Part shown: piece by piece, positions 53,960 to 61,969 of the stretch
Layout: each line of letters begins with the position of its first letter
How positions within the stretch are numbered: position 1 is the first letter of the stretch
Assembly: GCF_000014345.1 (NCBI RefSeq)
Contig: NC_009879.1
Span: forward strand, 124,001 to 188,000
Length of the DNA stretch: 64,000 nucleotides
Source: Rickettsia canadensis str. McKiel
GTDB lineage: Bacteria; Pseudomonadota; Alphaproteobacteria; Rickettsiales; Rickettsiaceae
Direction: 5' to 3'
Program-made: the position numbers and the translations under genes
The notes under the pieces: model-generated
Database searches by the model: none
What the model was told of the DNA's origin: nothing
The model's input: only the letters and a program-made list of their open reading frames with translations

Positions 53960-55411
53960 TCAAGAACCCAATTTCTCCTTTAAAAGCTGATTCACAAGTA
54001 TCGGATTAGCTTTGCCGCCAGTTTTTTTCATTATCTGCCCTACAAAAAAACTGAATAATTTCTCCTTACCACTTCTATAATCCTCTACAGATTTAGGATT
54101 TTCAGTTATCACCTCATCAATTACCGTGTTTAGTACGTTATTATCCGAAACTTGTACAAGTCCTTTTTCCTCTACTATTTTATCAGGTGCTTTGCCGGTT
54201 TCAAACATAATTTCAAAAACAGTTTTTGCAATTTTACCGGAAATAGTATCATTTTCTATTAATTTTATTAATTTTGCAAAGTTACTGGGAGTAATTTTGC
54301 ATTTACTTATTCCTATCGATGCTTTATTTAATTGTCCGAACAACTCACTGGTGAGCCAATTAGTAAGCATTTTAGGGTTACACTCATTTGCTGCTTGCTC
54401 AAAATACTCGGCAACTGATTCATCGGCTACGATTACTTCGGCATCATATTTACTTAAGCCAAACTCTTTCATATATTTCTCAATCTTTTGATCAGGTAGC
54501 TCAGGTAAATTTGCTTTTAGCTTGTTTATTAACTCATCAGAAATAATAAGAGGTAATAAATCAGGATCAGGAAAATATCTATAATCAATGGCTTCTTCTT
54601 TTAAACGTATAGTTCTTGTTTCGCCACTATCAGCATTAAATAAACGTGTTTCCTGAATTACGATTCCACCGCTCTCAATTAAATCTACTTGTCTTTTAGC
54701 TTCAAATTCTATTGCTTTAATGATGTTACGAATTGAGTTAATATTTTTAATTTCGCATCTTATGCCGAGTGGTTCACCGCTACGTCTTACTGATATATTA
54801 GCATCACAACGCATTGATCCTTTCTCCATATCGCCGTCACAGCTACCGATATAACGTAGCAAACTCCTTAGTTTTTTAACAAATTCAGCCGCTTCTTCTG
54901 GGGATGATATATCAGGTTCGGTCACAATTTCCATAAGCCCAATGCCGGCACGGTTTAAATCGATAAAGCTATAATGCGGAGATTGATCATGTATAGATTT
55001 ACCTGCATCTTGCTCTAAATGCAAACGGTTAATACGAATAGTTTTAAGATCACCGGTACTAGTTAGTATTTTCATAGTCCCGTTTTGTACTATAGGATAG
55101 TAAAATTGCGAAATTTGGTAACCTTGTGGTAGATCGGCATAAAAATAATTTTTACGATCAAATACTGAATATTTATTTATCTGTGCTTTAAGTGCAAGTC
55201 CTGTTTTAATTGCTTGGTGTACACAGTGCTTATTTAATACCGGTAACATCCCTGGCATTGCTGCATCAACATAAGAAACCTGTGAATTTGGCATTGCTGC
55301 AAATGTAGTACTACTTCCTGAAAAAAGCTTAGATTTGGAGGAGATTTGAGCATGAATTTCAAGTCCTATTACATATTCCCATTTCCCTGTATTACCTTTA
55401 ATATATGTCAT
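53960..55411 (-). CDS. gatB: Aspartyl/glutamyl-tRNA amidotransferase subunit B
   Basis: Kinase-like subunit of GatCAB, which amidates Glu-tRNA(Gln) and Asp-tRNA(Asn). The 483-aa product has the entry [20 protein letters not shown] (about residues 11-30), the signature [17 protein letters not shown], and [17 protein letters not shown] text ([14 protein letters not shown]). C-terminal helical and YqeY-like parts are normal. It follows gatA by 2 bp. Confidence 0.97.
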   Translation of the reverse strand: MTYIKGNTGKWEYVIGLEIHAQISSKSKLFSGSSTTFAAMPNSQVSYVDAAMPGMLPVLNKHCVHQAIKTGLALKAQINKYSVFDRKNYFYADLPQGYQISQFYYPIVQNGTMKILTSTGDLKTIRINRLHLEQDAGKSIHDQSPHYSFIDLNRAGIGLMEIVTEPDISSPEEAAEFVKKLRSLLRYIGSCDGDMEKGSMRCDANISVRRSGEPLGIRCEIKNINSIRNIIKAIEFEAKRQVDLIESGGIVIQETRLFNADSGETRTIRLKEEAIDYRYFPDPDLLPLIISDELINKLKANLPELPDQKIEKYMKEFGLSKYDAEVIVADESVAEYFEQAANECNPKMLTNWLTSELFGQLNKASIGISKCKITPSNFAKLIKLIENDTISGKIAKTVFEIMFETGKAPDKIVEEKGLVQVSDNNVLNTVIDEVITENPKSVEDYRSGKEKLFSFFVGQIMKKTGGKANPILVNQLLKEKLGS

Positions 55412-55413
55412 AA

Positions 55414-56895
55414 TTAAAAACCCTTTGGCTCAAATTTAATATGTTTAACACCTGATTCAATTGTCGATGCTACTTTCAAAACATTATATTCATCTAATTG
55501 TTTACCGATAATCTGCATTCCAAGAGGTAAACCTCGTGCCGATAATCCGGCAGGAACCGATACACAAGGTAAACCGGCTAAACTTGCAGGAATAGTAAAT
55601 AAATCGTTTAAATACATAATAGTCGGATCATTTTGTTTTTCACCGATCTTAAATGCTTCAGACGGGGCAGCCGGTAATAAAATGGTGTCAACTTTTGTGA
55701 AAGCATTATTAAAGTCGTTTGCAACTAAACTACGTACTTTTTGAGCTTTTAAATAATATGCATCCATACAACTAGAAGAAAGTACATATGTTCCAATCAT
55801 AATACGACGTTTTACTTCCTCGCCAAATCCTGCTGATCTAGTCATTTCATACATTTCATCAAGCGTCATATTTTCACGTTCTACCCGAAGACCATATCTA
55901 ACGCCGTCATATCTAGATAAATTTGAAGAAGCTTCAGCCGGTGCTATTACGTAATAAACGGCAACGCCATATTTAGCATACGGCAAAGTAATATCAACTA
56001 TTTCAGTACCAGCATTTTTAAGTAGCTCTATAGTATCCTGCCACATTTTCATAACATCAGGTTCAATAATACTGCCTTCACCAAGGCTAAGAGGTACGCC
56101 TATCTTCATATTTTTTACCGAACTGCCGATAGCAGATTGTAATTGTGGTACTTCTGCTTTGAGCGAAGTAGAATCTTTTTCATCAAATCCCATCATTGCT
56201 TCAAGCATAATAGCACTATCTAAAACGCTTCTAGTAAATATTCCTGCTTGATCAAGAGAGCTAGCAAATGATACCATTCCGTATCTTGAACAACGTCCGT
56301 ATGTCGGTTTAAACCCAACTAAACCAGTAAAACTTGCAGGTTGACGTACCGACCCGCCAGTATCGCTACCAAGCGCAGCAGATGCCATAAAACCACTAAC
56401 TGACGCAGCTGATCCTCCGGAAGAACCGCCTGGCACTAGATCACTATTGTCGTTATTTGCTTTCCAAGGGTTAATTACATTTCCAAAACAACTAGTAATA
56501 TTTGCCGCACCCATAGCAAATTCGTCCATATTAGTTTTGCCGAGCATCACACCACCATTATTAAAAATATTTTGTGTAACGCTTGATTCATAATTAGGTA
56601 TAAAATTTTTCAGTATATTAGAACATGCCGTAGTTCTAATGCCTTTCGTACAGAAAAGATCTTTAGCGGCAAACGGGATACCCTCAAGTGTTCTTGCTTT
56701 ATTTTGAGCATAATTTTGATCAGCAATTTGAGCACCCTTTAAGGCAAGATCAAAAGTTTTGGTAACATAAGCATTTAGGTTTTTATGCTTCTCTATTTGT
56801 TGAATATGTGCATTAACTAATTCCGTACTTGTGAAATCTTTATTTTTTAGACCTTTTATACTATCTGCTAATGTTAATTTGTTTAGTTCTGTCAT
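55414..56895 (-). CDS. gatA: Aspartyl/glutamyl-tRNA amidotransferase subunit A
   Basis: Glutaminase subunit of GatCAB. The 493-aa product is an amidase-signature enzyme with the Ser-cisSer-Lys triad visible: Lys78 in FAAKDLFC, cis-Ser158 in [11 protein letters not shown] and nucleophile Ser182 in [12 protein letters not shown]. Expected length and no interruption. It lies between gatC and gatB with 2-bp spacings, so the three are one operon. Confidence 0.97.
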   Translation of the reverse strand: MTELNKLTLADSIKGLKNKDFTSTELVNAHIQQIEKHKNLNAYVTKTFDLALKGAQIADQNYAQNKARTLEGIPFAAKDLFCTKGIRTTACSNILKNFIPNYESSVTQNIFNNGGVMLGKTNMDEFAMGAANITSCFGNVINPWKANNDNSDLVPGGSSGGSAASVSGFMASAALGSDTGGSVRQPASFTGLVGFKPTYGRCSRYGMVSFASSLDQAGIFTRSVLDSAIMLEAMMGFDEKDSTSLKAEVPQLQSAIGSSVKNMKIGVPLSLGEGSIIEPDVMKMWQDTIELLKNAGTEIVDITLPYAKYGVAVYYVIAPAEASSNLSRYDGVRYGLRVERENMTLDEMYEMTRSAGFGEEVKRRIMIGTYVLSSSCMDAYYLKAQKVRSLVANDFNNAFTKVDTILLPAAPSEAFKIGEKQNDPTIMYLNDLFTIPASLAGLPCVSVPAGLSARGLPLGMQIIGKQLDEYNVLKVASTIESGVKHIKFEPKGF

Positions 56896-56897
56896 AA

Positions 56898-57200
56898 TTA
56901 TTCAATAACCTTTGGAGTGATAAAATATTTTACTTCTTTAGCAAGCTGAGCGCTTTGTCCACTTACATGATCCAATAATTTATCTGATAAATCAGAACTT
57001 GTAACTTCATCCTCTCGCATTCTAGCATTCATATTAGAAACTGAAGTTAAAGGCTCTATATCTTTGCAATCTATTTCATTTAAAATATCGATCATATTCA
57101 TTATAGAGCTAAGCTGAGTAGAAAATTTTTCTACAGTATCTTCTTCAAATTTTAATCTAGCTAATTTTGCTATTTTTTGTGCTTCTTCTTTTGTAATCAT
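56898..57200 (-). CDS. gatC: Aspartyl/glutamyl-tRNA amidotransferase subunit C
   Basis: Small (100 aa) subunit that stabilises GatA-GatB. The N-terminal [20 protein letters not shown] (residues 2-21) and the [20 protein letters not shown] segment (about 46-65) are typical. First gene of gatC-gatA-gatB. The upstream gap to frr holds a palindromic repeat. Confidence 0.95.
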   Translation of the reverse strand: MITKEEAQKIAKLARLKFEEDTVEKFSTQLSSIMNMIDILNEIDCKDIEPLTSVSNMNARMREDEVTSSDLSDKLLDHVSGQSAQLAKEVKYFITPKVIE

Positions 57201-57229
57201 AGTTTTATTATTTTAAGTAATATAGCCTG

Positions 57230-57360
57230 ATGTCATTTCCGTGAGGCATTATTGCGTTGATCGATTCCACTTGTTTGTGTCATCCCGCGAGCTTGTTTAT
57301 AGCCGGGATCCAGTTAAAAATACTAAAATTATGGATACCGTGATCAAGCCAGAGGTATGA
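57230..57360. repeat. Palindromic repeat between frr and gatC
   Basis: Contains GATGTCATTTCCGTGAGG, GTGTCATCCCGCGAGC, GGGATCCAGTTAAAAATACT and GATACCGTGATCAAGCC...GTATGATAC. Its core matches the rpoB-rpoC copy (40040-40190). Confidence 0.55.
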
Positions 57361-57369
57361 TACTGAACA

Positions 57370-57930
57370 TCAAACAGTCATTATTTCTTGTTCTTTTTGT
57401 TTTATTGCTGAGTCAACTTTGTTACTATAATCATTAGTTAGTTTTTGTACTTGTTCAGATAAGCTATGATGCTCATCTTTTGTAAGAATATTGTTCTTTT
57501 CTAGCTTTTTAAGTTCTTCGTTGCCGTCTCTTCTAATATTACGTAATGAAATTTTAGTATCCTCACCGTATTTATGAGCAAGCTTTACAAGTTCTTTACG
57601 TCTTTCTTCAGTTAAAATGGGTATCGGCAGTCTAATTAGTTGACCGTCCGTTGCCGGAGTTAAGCCGAGATTTGCTATCGTAATCCCTTTCTCTACCAAT
57701 GATACCATAGATTTATCCCAAACCTGCACGTTAATTGTTCGTGCATCAGGGGTGGATATGGAAGCAACTTGTGAAAGTGGTATTTTACTCCCGTAAGCTT
57801 CTACGATTACACTGTCGAGTAAATTAACCGAGGCCCTACCTGTACGTAGTCCTTTAAGCTCATGATCTAAAACTTTTAGAGCTTTTTCCATCTTTTCTTG
57901 TAAATTTTTCTTTAATGTTTCTGTGTCCAT
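57370..57930 (-). CDS. frr: Ribosome recycling factor
   Basis: Splits post-termination ribosomes together with EF-G. The 186-aa product shows the N-terminal helix with [18 protein letters not shown] (about residues 24-41), [17 protein letters not shown] and [20 protein letters not shown]. pyrH lies 3 bp upstream, the common pyrH-frr pairing. Confidence 0.97.
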   Translation of the reverse strand: MDTETLKKNLQEKMEKALKVLDHELKGLRTGRASVNLLDSVIVEAYGSKIPLSQVASISTPDARTINVQVWDKSMVSLVEKGITIANLGLTPATDGQLIRLPIPILTEERRKELVKLAHKYGEDTKISLRNIRRDGNEELKKLEKNNILTKDEHHSLSEQVQKLTNDYSNKVDSAIKQKEQEIMTV

Positions 57931-57933
57931 ATA

Positions 57934-58662
57934 TTATTCCTCAATTGTCGTATATTTGCCTTTATCTTGTATTACTTTGGCAAAATTTCCTTGGTCTTTT
58001 ATCGAGAATATCCTTATAGGTAATTTATTTTCTTGTGCTACTGCTATAGCTGCCATGTCCATGACTTGCAGGTTGTTAGTTATAACATCTTTATAGCTAA
58101 TAGTGAAATATTTTTTAGCATTCGGATTTTTTTTAGGGTCGGAATCATATACGCCGTCAACCTGAGTTGCCTTTAATAAAATATCACAATTCATTTCGAT
58201 TGCACGAAGTACTGCAGCACTGTCGGTTGTACAAAATGGATTACCCGTGCCGCCGGCAAAAATGACTACTCGTTTTTTTTCCATATGTCTTTTAGCTTTG
58301 CGACGAATATAAGGCTCGCACACGCTCATCATAGGAATAGCCGATAGAACTCTTGTATAGATATTGAGGCTTTCCATAACGTTTTGTAAAGTTAAAGCAT
58401 TAATCACCGTTGCAAGCATACCTATATAATCAGCTGAAGCACGATCCATACCGACGAGTGCTGCATTAATTCCGCGGTAGATATTTCCACCACCGACTAC
58501 AATAGTGACTTCTACTCCTAAATCGATAACTTCTTTAATATCGCCGGCAATCTTTTTTATTACGTCATATTCATGTCCAAATTGCTTGTCTCCCATTAAA
58601 GCTTCCCCTGAAACTTTAAGCAAAACTTTTTTATACTTTAGAGCATTTATATCTGATGTCAT
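57934..58662 (-). CDS. pyrH: UMP kinase
   Basis: Phosphorylates UMP to UDP; bacterial type of the amino-acid-kinase fold. The 242-aa product has [18 protein letters not shown] (about residues 12-29), [13 protein letters not shown] and [17 protein letters not shown]. The start overlaps the stop of the MnhE-like gene by 4 bp (ATGA), so translation is coupled to that gene. Confidence 0.97.
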   Translation of the reverse strand: MTSDINALKYKKVLLKVSGEALMGDKQFGHEYDVIKKIAGDIKEVIDLGVEVTIVVGGGNIYRGINAALVGMDRASADYIGMLATVINALTLQNVMESLNIYTRVLSAIPMMSVCEPYIRRKAKRHMEKKRVVIFAGGTGNPFCTTDSAAVLRAIEMNCDILLKATQVDGVYDSDPKKNPNAKKYFTISYKDVITNNLQVMDMAAIAVAQENKLPIRIFSIKDQGNFAKVIQDKGKYTTIEE

Positions 58663-58991
58663 TTTCTATTTGAAGTTGCTTTTAGCTGCTTAATTTTTTT
58701 AATCATTATACCTCTTTGTAGGGTGGTAATCGATGATTTATTGAGTGCATGCACTAATAACATATTATTATTTATATCAAGTGTTACTGTACCAGGTGTT
58801 AATGTAATCGAGTGAGCATATACTATTTCACCTATTACTTCTAGTCCTTCTGCATCAATCCATTCAAACACTGGTTCTATTTTTATTTTTCTTTGCCAAA
58901 TTATTTTGATAACCGAGAACGCCGATTTCCATATTTCTAATAATAACCAAGGAAAATATAATATAAATTTAATTTTAGTGGACATTAACAT
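58659..58991 (-). CDS. MnhE/MrpE-like Na+/H+ antiporter subunit
   Basis: Small (110 aa) protein with the core of subunit E of Mrp-type cation/proton antiporters: [19 protein letters not shown] (about residues 14-32) and the diagnostic [16 protein letters not shown] then LLVHAL (about 58-84). Typical MnhE is near 160 aa; here the N-terminal membrane region is shortened to one helix, so it is an atypical or reduced member. Other mrp subunits are not beside it. It overlaps the exporter gene upstream by 17 bp and pyrH downstream by 4 bp. Confidence 0.8.
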   Translation of the reverse strand: MLMSTKIKFILYFPWLLLEIWKSAFSVIKIIWQRKIKIEPVFEWIDAEGLEVIGEIVYAHSITLTPGTVTLDINNNMLLVHALNKSSITTLQRGIMIKKIKQLKATSNRK

Positions 58992-60537
58992 TTTTGGTTA
59001 ATTTGATATTTGAAGTAAAAGGTATAAGCAGCATTATAAATACAAATACCAATCCTATCATATTAAATATATTATTTATTGCAATTACAAAAGCATCATT
59101 ATTTAATTTGTTTGCTAATAACAAATATGATGCTTTTTCAGGATTAAGAACTTTCCTGCTTAATAATTCAGTGTAAGAATCGAGCTGCTCTAATGCCATT
59201 ATAGAAGTAGATGAGATATTTTCTGAGAAATATTGCATAAAGGTTTTGGTATCATTAGTAAGTATAGTGCTGATTATTGCAAGTCCTACTGCTCCTCCTA
59301 GATTACGGGTAAGATTATAAAGCCCGCTAGCATTGCCTATTCTTTCTTTTGGCATATTGCCAAGCGCTATATTATTAGTCGGTATAAAACAAAACATTAA
59401 GGAAATACCTCTAACAAATTGAGGAAGTACAAATGCAGCAAATTTAGAATCAGGCGTTAGAAAACTATTCAAATGACATCCAAGAGCGAATCCTCCAAGC
59501 CCTATAATAAGCATCAGGCGTAAATCTACCCCTAGCCCTAGCATCCTGCCGGCTAACTGTGCAGATAAAAATTGTGCTCCGCCCGTCACCATCATAGTAG
59601 CCCCGATTTGTAATGTATCATATCCGGCAATGGTAAAGAGAAATAGCGGTAATATATATACTGCCCCGTACAATCCTATACCCATCACGAACGAATAAAG
59701 GCAACCAAAAGTAAAGTCTTTATAAAGAAATGTTTTTAAATCTAAAATTGGATTAATAAAGGTTAGTTCTCTAATGATTAATAAAATAAAGCCTAAAGCT
59801 ACTGCAATACTTAAAAATAATATTAAATTATCCTCAAGCCAACCTTTTTTGTTGCCTTCTTCTAAAACATACTGTAATAAGCCAAGTGTTAAAGCCATTA
59901 ATAATATACCGAGAAAATCAAAATTTTTGAGTAATTTATAATTTGGTTTATCAAAATCACCGTATAAAAAAACGACGCTGCACACAAAAATTCCAGGGAT
60001 AACATTTAATAAAAACATAAAATGCCATGACAAAATTTCCGTAATATATCCACCGAGCGTAGGTCCTAAAGTAGGTGCAACAGTTACGACAAGTCCAATT
60101 AAAATAGTGACGGTAGGACGTTGTGATGCCGGAAAAATTGTAAAAACAGTACTAAAGACTGTTGGTATCATTGCACCGCCAAAAAATCCTTGTAATGCTC
60201 TAAAGATAACCATTGATTCAATATTAGTTGCAAGCGAACATAATACACTCATAACCGTAAATCCTAGGGTTGCAATAAAATAAGCAATTCTAGTAGAAAG
60301 TAAGCGTGCTAAAAAGCCTGAAGTAGGAATAATTATAACTTCGGCTATTAAGTACGATGTTTGAACCCAAGAAAGCTCGTTACTTGAAGCAGCAAGGCCT
60401 GCAGCTATTACAGATAATGAGCTAGCAACAATTTGAATATCAAGTACCGACATAAACATCCCGACAACCATACCGTAGAAAGCAAATAACTGTCTTTTGG
60501 ATAGATTAGAAGTAACTTGTAAATTATTGTTTGACAT
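58975..60537 (-). CDS. EmrB/QacA-type MFS exporter (DHA2 family)
   Basis: Major facilitator transporter, 520 aa with about 14 membrane helices, the DHA2 (drug:H+) topology. Typical text includes MFMSVLDIQIVASSLSVIAA (about residues 23-42), WVQTSYLIAEVIIIPTSGFL, and FRALQGFFGGAMIPTVFS. EmrB works with a membrane-fusion protein EmrA; none is adjacent. Substrate unknown. It is the first gene of an overlapping minus-strand unit with the MnhE-like gene, pyrH and frr. A half element with ACAGAACCTA lies 22-44 bp upstream. Confidence 0.9.
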   Translation of the reverse strand: MSNNNLQVTSNLSKRQLFAFYGMVVGMFMSVLDIQIVASSLSVIAAGLAASSNELSWVQTSYLIAEVIIIPTSGFLARLLSTRIAYFIATLGFTVMSVLCSLATNIESMVIFRALQGFFGGAMIPTVFSTVFTIFPASQRPTVTILIGLVVTVAPTLGPTLGGYITEILSWHFMFLLNVIPGIFVCSVVFLYGDFDKPNYKLLKNFDFLGILLMALTLGLLQYVLEEGNKKGWLEDNLILFLSIAVALGFILLIIRELTFINPILDLKTFLYKDFTFGCLYSFVMGIGLYGAVYILPLFLFTIAGYDTLQIGATMMVTGGAQFLSAQLAGRMLGLGVDLRLMLIIGLGGFALGCHLNSFLTPDSKFAAFVLPQFVRGISLMFCFIPTNNIALGNMPKERIGNASGLYNLTRNLGGAVGLAIISTILTNDTKTFMQYFSENISSTSIMALEQLDSYTELLSRKVLNPEKASYLLLANKLNNDAFVIAINNIFNMIGLVFVFIMLLIPFTSNIKLTKNVNVH

Positions 60538-60558
60538 AATTACATTATACAGTTTAAA

Positions 60559-60581
60559 TTAAATTTTGTATACAGAACCTA
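60559..60581. repeat. Solo end of the AGGTTCTGT element
   Basis: TTAAATTTTGTATACAGAACCTA matches the right end of the elements at 35213-35859 without a partner arm nearby. It lies upstream of the exporter gene on its promoter side. Confidence 0.5.
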
Positions 60582-60760
60582 ACCATATTATAAATTTGTT
60601 GTGTCATATAAGATTTTTTCATGTTTTTTTTAATAAAGTTAATAAGTGATATAAAAATATGTGTTTAAAATAAAAAATTGTTGTACAACTTTTAATTTTT
60701 AACTAAACTACTTTATTAGAATATAAGTAGACAAGGTCTAATAGTAATTTTATTTATATT

Positions 60761-60790
60761 TAGCATAATATAGCATAATATAGCATAATA
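60761..60790. repeat. 10-bp tandem repeat, three units
   Basis: TAGCATAATA three times in a row, in the 325-bp gap (60538-60862) between the exporter gene and the small gene at 60863. The remainder of that gap is AT-rich with only the solo element end noted above. Confidence 0.8.
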
Positions 60791-60862
60791 AATATGTGAT
60801 TGATTTATTAAAAAATATTTACTATAACATTAATATTTATTAACTGTAATTGATTTATCAAT

Positions 60863-61066
60863 ATGCAAAATCCAGCACAAAAAGTTATATCTTTTTCAGA
60901 GCATAAGTCTGATATAGAACGCATAAAGAAGTCAATAGAAGAGGGGTGGGCGATAGTAAAGCTAGTACCTAATAAAAACCGTTTTATCGGACTTTTAGAA
61001 AAGATTTCACATGCTGAAGATGAAACAATCTATATTCCTCCAAGAAAAAAGATAATAGTTAATTAA
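60863..61066 (+). CDS. Small rickettsial protein of unknown function (perhaps DUF2674)
   Basis: A 67-aa ORF: N-terminal QKVISFSEHKSDIERIKKSI (likely a helix) and a compact GWAIVKLVPNKNRFIGLLEK core with IYIPPRKKIIV at the end, suggesting a small alpha/beta fold. It resembles what I remember of the Rickettsia-specific DUF2674, but I cannot confirm this. No neighbour suggests a role. No strong ribosome-binding site precedes the ATG. Confidence 0.6.
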   Translation: MQNPAQKVISFSEHKSDIERIKKSIEEGWAIVKLVPNKNRFIGLLEKISHAEDETIYIPPRKKIIVN

Positions 61067-61069
61067 CAC

Positions 61070-61197
61070 GAATAGCAAATTATGACATAATCTGCTATTT
61101 GGTTTAAAAAGTTGAATATAAAAGGTGCAAGATGGTTTCACCTTTTATATAAAGGTAAGTGTATATTATTTTTTAGCAAAAACTTATAATTCTTTAC
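61070..61197 (+). repeat. ~130-bp dispersed element with 12-bp hairpin, copy at 61.1 kb
   Basis: Starts 4 bp after the stop of the 67-aa gene with CGAATAGCAAATTATGACAT, then the perfect 12-bp hairpin (ATATAAAAGGTG 61116-61127 with CACCTTTTATAT 61139-61150), ending TTTTTAGC...CTTATAATTCTTTAC. It is the inverse of the copy before rplS. Confidence 0.7.
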
Positions 61198-61212
61198 AAA
61201 ATATAATGGAAT

Positions 61213-61345
61213 TACCTAAAAAGGTGGTTTTGTTTTACATAACTTTTAAAAAGACCTTATTATCATTCCCGAATACGTGGGAATGACATCGAAGCATTAG
61301 GCTATGCTCTAAGCAATTCTTTTTAGGCAATGCCAATATTAATAA
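61213..61345. repeat. Dispersed repeat (AGGTGGTTTT type), copy 2
   Basis: AAAGGTGGTTTTGTTTTACAT, then TTTAAAAAGACCTTATTATC, an inner CATTCCCGAATACGTGGGAATG palindrome and TTTTTAGGCAATGCC. It matches 44425-44550 in order and spacing. Confidence 0.6.
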
Positions 61346-61488
61346 CTGTTTTAAATCTCAATTTCTACGGCTTTTTATGGTGTAGTAAATTACAAAAGTT
61401 TTTTTTAGTATAGTTTGGAAAGAACTCTATTATAGAATGCCAATAATCATTTATAAATAGTACATAGAATCTAAACCAATCTCAAGTC

Positions 61489-61642
61489 TAAGTTCTGTGA
61501 AAATTTCTAATTGATTTGCTATTTTGAGCTATTTTTAAACAAAAATTAATAAGATTTTTGTTGGAATAGTGAACCCAAAAAAATCTTATACAGCTAATAA
61601 AGAGTCACAATTAAATCTTTTGAGAAATCTCCACAGAACTTA
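61489..61642. repeat. ~150-bp inverted-end element, copy 4
   Basis: Ends TAAGTTCTGTGAAAATTTC and inverse AGAAATCTCCACAGAACTTA, with an internal AATAAGATTTTTG / AAAAAAATCTTAT pair as in copies 1-3 of the rplL-rpoB gap. Together with the previous two elements it accounts for nearly all of the 61067-61674 non-coding stretch. Confidence 0.75.
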
Positions 61643-61674
61643 GGATATTTTATCCTAAATTTGTATTTGGAAAG

Positions 61675-61750
<76 letters not shown>

Positions 61751-61812
61751 TGAAATATAATCATATTACGTTGAATTAGAAATTGTAACTTAATATTGTA
61801 TTTCGGTGTATG

Positions 61813-61921
61813 GTCATTCTAGCTAAAAGCGGTTATACCATAGATTGCATCCTAAGATACTACAATCAAGTCATGATATAACTAAAAGGTTTCTAGATTC
61901 CAGCTTTTTAGCTAGAATGAC
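61813..61921. repeat. Large palindrome between tRNA-Thr and bamA
   Basis: Terminal arms GTCATTCTAGCTAAAAGC (61813-61830) and GCTTTTTAGCTAGAATGAC (61903-61921), differing by one extra T, bracket a 109-bp element. It is downstream of bamA on the minus strand and upstream of the tRNA. Confidence 0.75.
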
Positions 61922-61969
61922 ATATATAGATATAGAGACCATACAACAATGTTTATAATCACGGTATTT

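Noticed and set aside
60761-60790. Possible CRISPR or iteron array
   Set aside because: Only three 10-bp direct units without spacers; a simple tandem repeat. No CRISPR-like spacing anywhere in the window.
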